Of a DNA stretch of 64,000 nt, positions 61,520-64,000 are shown piece after piece. The DNA lies in the NCBI RefSeq assembly GCF_014529705.1, contig NZ_JAANIH010000024.1:1-64000 (forward strand). The letters are read 5' to 3'. A program made the translations under genes and the position numbers. The stretch's first letter is position 1; every line of letters begins with the position of its first letter. Under the pieces are notes generated by a model. The model did no database searches and was not told the origin of the DNA. It saw only the letters and a program-made list of their open reading frames with translations. The stretch comes from Bradyrhizobium campsiandrae (GTDB lineage Bacteria; Pseudomonadota; Alphaproteobacteria; Rhizobiales; Xanthobacteraceae).

Positions 61520-62305
61520 TCATTCGGGCAAAGCCGTGCCAATTCGACGCGGCGCACGGTCGGCGCTCTCGTCCTTGAGCGCGACGCCGGTGAGCCGTCG
61601 CGCCAGCCCCTCCCGGACCAGCCAGGCGATCTTGAGCGCCGCCTCGTCATAGCTCAACCCAGCCTTGTGGATGTTGGACACGCAATTGCGCTCGGCATCG
61701 GTCAGGCCAGGCTTGGGCGCGAAAGTCAGATAGGCACCAAGGCTGTCGGGCGCAGACAGGCCCGGCCGCTCGCCGATCAGCACCAGGACCATGCGGGCGC
61801 CGAGAATAGCTCCGATCTCGTCGCCGAGCGCGACCCGCGCGCCTGAAGCGACGACGACGTGGCCGATCACGACAGCCTCGCCCTCGCCGAGCCGCCGCCG
61901 CAAGCTCTGCAGCAGCGCGAGGCCATGGGCGTGGATCGCGGCGGCCGACAATCCATCACCGATGACAATCGCAAGCTGACAGGGCGCCGTGGCACTCTCC
62001 GCCAGTGCCGCAGTGGAGCCCGCATCGAGCTGCCGTCCGAGATCCGGCCGGCGCAAATAATCGGTTCGATCGGCGGCCCGGCTCCTGACCTCGGTGACGG
62101 CAAGGCCGAGCGCCCTCACCGCGGCCGCGAGATGTGGCGCGTCGAAGGCGGCATGCACGGCATCGCGGGCGCGGGCGTGGGCCAGCGTGAAATCGAGCAG
62201 CGGCTTGGTCGGCAGGCTCGCACCGCTGCGCCCGAGCGCGACGCGCGCAGGCGTGAACGATCTGAGATCGACGATCGGGCGCGCCGGAACGGGCTTGTCG
62301 CTCAT
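61520..62305 (-). CDS. eutC: Ethanolamine ammonia-lyase small subunit
   Basis: This 261-residue protein matches EutC, the light chain of the B12-dependent ethanolamine ammonia-lyase. Its landmarks are TPARVALGRSGASLPTKPLL near residue 20, LDFTLAHARARDAVHAAFD, TDYLRRPDLGRQLD, LAIVIGDGLSAAAIHAHGLA near 115, VLIGERPGLSAPDSLGAYLT near 180 and ERNCVSNIHKAGLSYDEAAL near 205. The start ATG 62305 overlaps the hpnP stop as ATGA. The large subunit gene eutB is not in the window; eutC is normally directly after eutB. So here it is coupled to a hopanoid methylase gene instead. Confidence 0.92.
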   Translation of the reverse strand: MSDKPVPARPIVDLRSFTPARVALGRSGASLPTKPLLDFTLAHARARDAVHAAFDAPHLAAAVRALGLAVTEVRSRAADRTDYLRRPDLGRQLDAGSTAALAESATAPCQLAIVIGDGLSAAAIHAHGLALLQSLRRRLGEGEAVVIGHVVVASGARVALGDEIGAILGARMVLVLIGERPGLSAPDSLGAYLTFAPKPGLTDAERNCVSNIHKAGLSYDEAALKIAWLVREGLARRLTGVALKDESADRAPRRIGTALPE

Positions 62306-63888
62306 TCGGCCGGCACGGACGCTTCGCGCAGCCGGATCGAATAGTTCGAGGCGTTCTGCTTGCCGCTGGTGGCCGCCCGCGCAAACGTGATGAGATGATG
62401 CGCGATCATGGTGCAGCCGATCAGCCCTTCGATGTCGCCGCGCTTGATGCGTCCCAGCGCAAACTTCCAGAACACGCGCCTGTAGTCGCCGAGCACCCCC
62501 ACCTTCCAGAAGATGTTGCGCAGCATGACGAGCCCGCGACGGATGTTCGGCCAGGTCTTCATCTCGTCCGGCACCGGCATCTTGAGGCGATGCACATAGA
62601 CATTGTCGCATTGATACTGGAAGCGGGCGTAGACCTTCTCAGGCTCGTAGGCGACGCTCATGGCGTGTTTCCAGGATGCGACGACCTCGTCATAGGGCAG
62701 CAGGAAATCGACATTGGAATCGCGACCATCGTCATCGACCAGGCGCCCTTCCTTTTCCAAACGGTCCCATAGCGGCGTCTTCGGCAGCGCCTGGAGCAGG
62801 TTGATCGTGAGCAGCGGAATCCGCGACTCCTCGACGAAAGCAAGCAGCGCATCGCTCGTGTTCGGCTTGTCGGTGTCGAGCCCCATGATGATGCCCGACA
62901 CCACCTCCATGCCGTAGGAGTTGATGGTGCGCACGCCCTCCAGAATCGGGACCATCATGTTGTGGTCCTTCTGCATGGCCTTCAGCGCGTCGGGATCCGG
63001 CGTCTCGATGCCGCAGAAGATGGTGATGAAATAGGCCTCGCGCATCTTCTCGAGAATTTCCGGGCGTTTTGCGATGTTGAGCGTCGCCTCGCAGGCGAGC
63101 CGCATCACGTAGCCGGTCTTCTTCTGCCATTCGATCAGATGCGGCAGCAGGTCCATCGCGGCCTTGCGGTTGCCGATGAAATTGTCGTCGACGAAATAGA
63201 CCGTGTCGGTCATGCCGCATTCGCGCAGGCGGTCGAGCTCGGCGATGATCTGCTGCGGCGTCTTGATGCGCGGATTGCGCCCGTACAGGCCGGGGATGTC
63301 GCAGAACTCGCACTGGTAGGGACAGCCGCTCGAATACTGGATGCTGCCGAGGAAGTACCGTTTCACGTCGGCCAGCTCATAGGCCGGGATCGGAAACTCC
63401 GTCATCGGCACGCGGTCCTTGGTGGTCAGCACCACCTGGCTTTCGGGCCGCGACGTGTCGCGCGAAAGAATCGCGATCAGCTCATTGGTGGCGTCGCCGA
63501 GCTCGCCGACATGGAGATAGTCGAACGCGGGATAATAGTCCGGACAGGCGCTGACCGACGGACCGCCGAGCGCGACCGGCAGGTCGAACTCGTGAGCACG
63601 GCGGCAGATGTCGTTCATCTGCTGGCGCTGGATGTGCATGCCGCTGACGAACACGGCTTCCGCCCATTCGAACTCTTCCCTGGTCGCGCGGCGGAGATTT
63701 TCGTCGACGAATTTGACCTGCCACTCCTTCGGCAGATAGGCCGCCAGCAGCAACAGGCCCTGCGGCGGCATGAAGGCGCGGACGCCGTCCGTCAGCGGAT
63801 AGGCATGCTCGAAAGTGCCGAACGAGGACGTGTAGCGCGGAAACACGCAGAGAATCCGCCGGGACGTACCGTTGCTTTCAGCTCGCAT
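62302..63888 (-). CDS. hpnP: B12-binding radical SAM protein, probable HpnP hopanoid C-2 methylase
   Basis: This 528-residue protein has an N-terminal cobalamin-binding region (ILCVFPRYTSSFGTFEHAYP, FMPPQGLLLLAAYLPKEWQV), a radical SAM core with CPYQCEFC (Cys189, Cys193, Cys196) and a C-terminal DUF4070-like part (YRRVFWKFALGRIKRGDIEG). This is the order seen in HpnP, which adds the C-2 methyl group of 2-methylhopanoids. The start ATG 63888 follows GGGGGAG; the upstream frame is not coding-like. Other B12 radical SAM lipid enzymes (for example HpnR, C-3 methylase) are alternatives. The hopanoid locus nearby supports HpnP. Confidence 0.78.
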   Translation of the reverse strand: MRAESNGTSRRILCVFPRYTSSFGTFEHAYPLTDGVRAFMPPQGLLLLAAYLPKEWQVKFVDENLRRATREEFEWAEAVFVSGMHIQRQQMNDICRRAHEFDLPVALGGPSVSACPDYYPAFDYLHVGELGDATNELIAILSRDTSRPESQVVLTTKDRVPMTEFPIPAYELADVKRYFLGSIQYSSGCPYQCEFCDIPGLYGRNPRIKTPQQIIAELDRLRECGMTDTVYFVDDNFIGNRKAAMDLLPHLIEWQKKTGYVMRLACEATLNIAKRPEILEKMREAYFITIFCGIETPDPDALKAMQKDHNMMVPILEGVRTINSYGMEVVSGIIMGLDTDKPNTSDALLAFVEESRIPLLTINLLQALPKTPLWDRLEKEGRLVDDDGRDSNVDFLLPYDEVVASWKHAMSVAYEPEKVYARFQYQCDNVYVHRLKMPVPDEMKTWPNIRRGLVMLRNIFWKVGVLGDYRRVFWKFALGRIKRGDIEGLIGCTMIAHHLITFARAATSGKQNASNYSIRLREASVPAE

Positions 63889-64000
63889 TGAAGCTCCCCC
63901 GCCACTCGACCCTGGTTGCGGAAATTGCCAGCCAGACACACAGCGTAATGCTGGCGGTGGAATTTCTCAATATTGTGGCGTGAGCATAATTCCTGGAGGC

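Noticed and set aside
63889..64000. EcfG-type general stress promoter for hpnP
   Set aside because: Only a GGAAT-like half was found, with no CGTT at a proper distance; the window may end before the promoter.

Overview
The window is high-GC chromosomal DNA of an alphaproteobacterium, most likely Bradyrhizobium or a close relative in the Nitrobacteraceae. The evidence is a near-complete hopanoid locus (hpnC, D, E, shc, G, H, N, O and a probable hpnP), an imuA-imuB-dnaE2 mutasome operon, a direct-repeat LexA box of the alphaproteobacterial GAAC-N7-GAAC type, an NrsF-controlled ECF sigma factor and intergenic palindromic repeats. I found no rRNA, tRNA, CRISPR array, insertion sequence, integrase or replication origin. 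Names rest on motif and family recognition by eye; no database search was run. Layout. 1-747: a DUF2336 gene broken by an exact 127-bp inverted repeat that reaches the window edge (assembly fold-back or a real inversion). 744-1976: ECF sigma factor and NrsF-type anti-sigma factor with a recognisable self-promoter. 2.2-15.1 kb: ordinary metabolic and transport genes: a secreted Lys/Ala-rich protein, enoyl-CoA hydratase, a TolC-like channel, a P-loop kinase-like protein, a Tat-type amidohydrolase, a LysE exporter, a heavy-metal RND pump with its adaptor, a class III CoA-transferase, a small membrane protein and a short-chain dehydrogenase. 15.2-23.7 kb: an SOS island, with imuA-imuB-dnaE2 leftward and a radical SAM protein plus a DUF4130-UdgX fusion rightward, sharing one LexA box. 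23.8-28.5 kb: Pit phosphate transporter, M20 amidohydrolase, GMC oxidoreductase. 28.5-31.4 kb: an atypical patch with about 700 bp of gene-poor DNA, a cytoplasmic subtilase with a lysine-rich tail, and a small partner that may resemble a subtilase propeptide. 31.5-34.3 kb: metallophosphoesterase, cupredoxin, second ECF sigma factor and zinc-finger anti-sigma factor. 34.4-63.9 kb: the hopanoid region. hpnO and hpnN point left, ispH and hpnH right. A 9-kb block follows (copD, copC, OprB porin, CUT2 sugar ABC transporter, ROK regulator), bounded by two near-identical terminators. Then hpnC-D-E-shc-G runs left. Beyond lie two small secreted proteins, a methyltransferase, a second MMPL/RND lipid-type transporter, eutC and hpnP. 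How the genes work together: HpnC, HpnD and HpnE make squalene from farnesyl diphosphate, and Shc cyclises it to hopene. HpnH adds adenosine, HpnG removes adenine, and HpnO converts the ribose-derived side chain to the amino form. HpnP methylates C-2 and HpnN moves hopanoids to the outer membrane, while IspH supplies isoprenoid precursors. The most notable observations are the shared SOS promoter region, the subtilase pair, the overlap of hpnP with an eutC that has no eutB beside it, and the matched terminators around the block that separates hpnG from hpnH.
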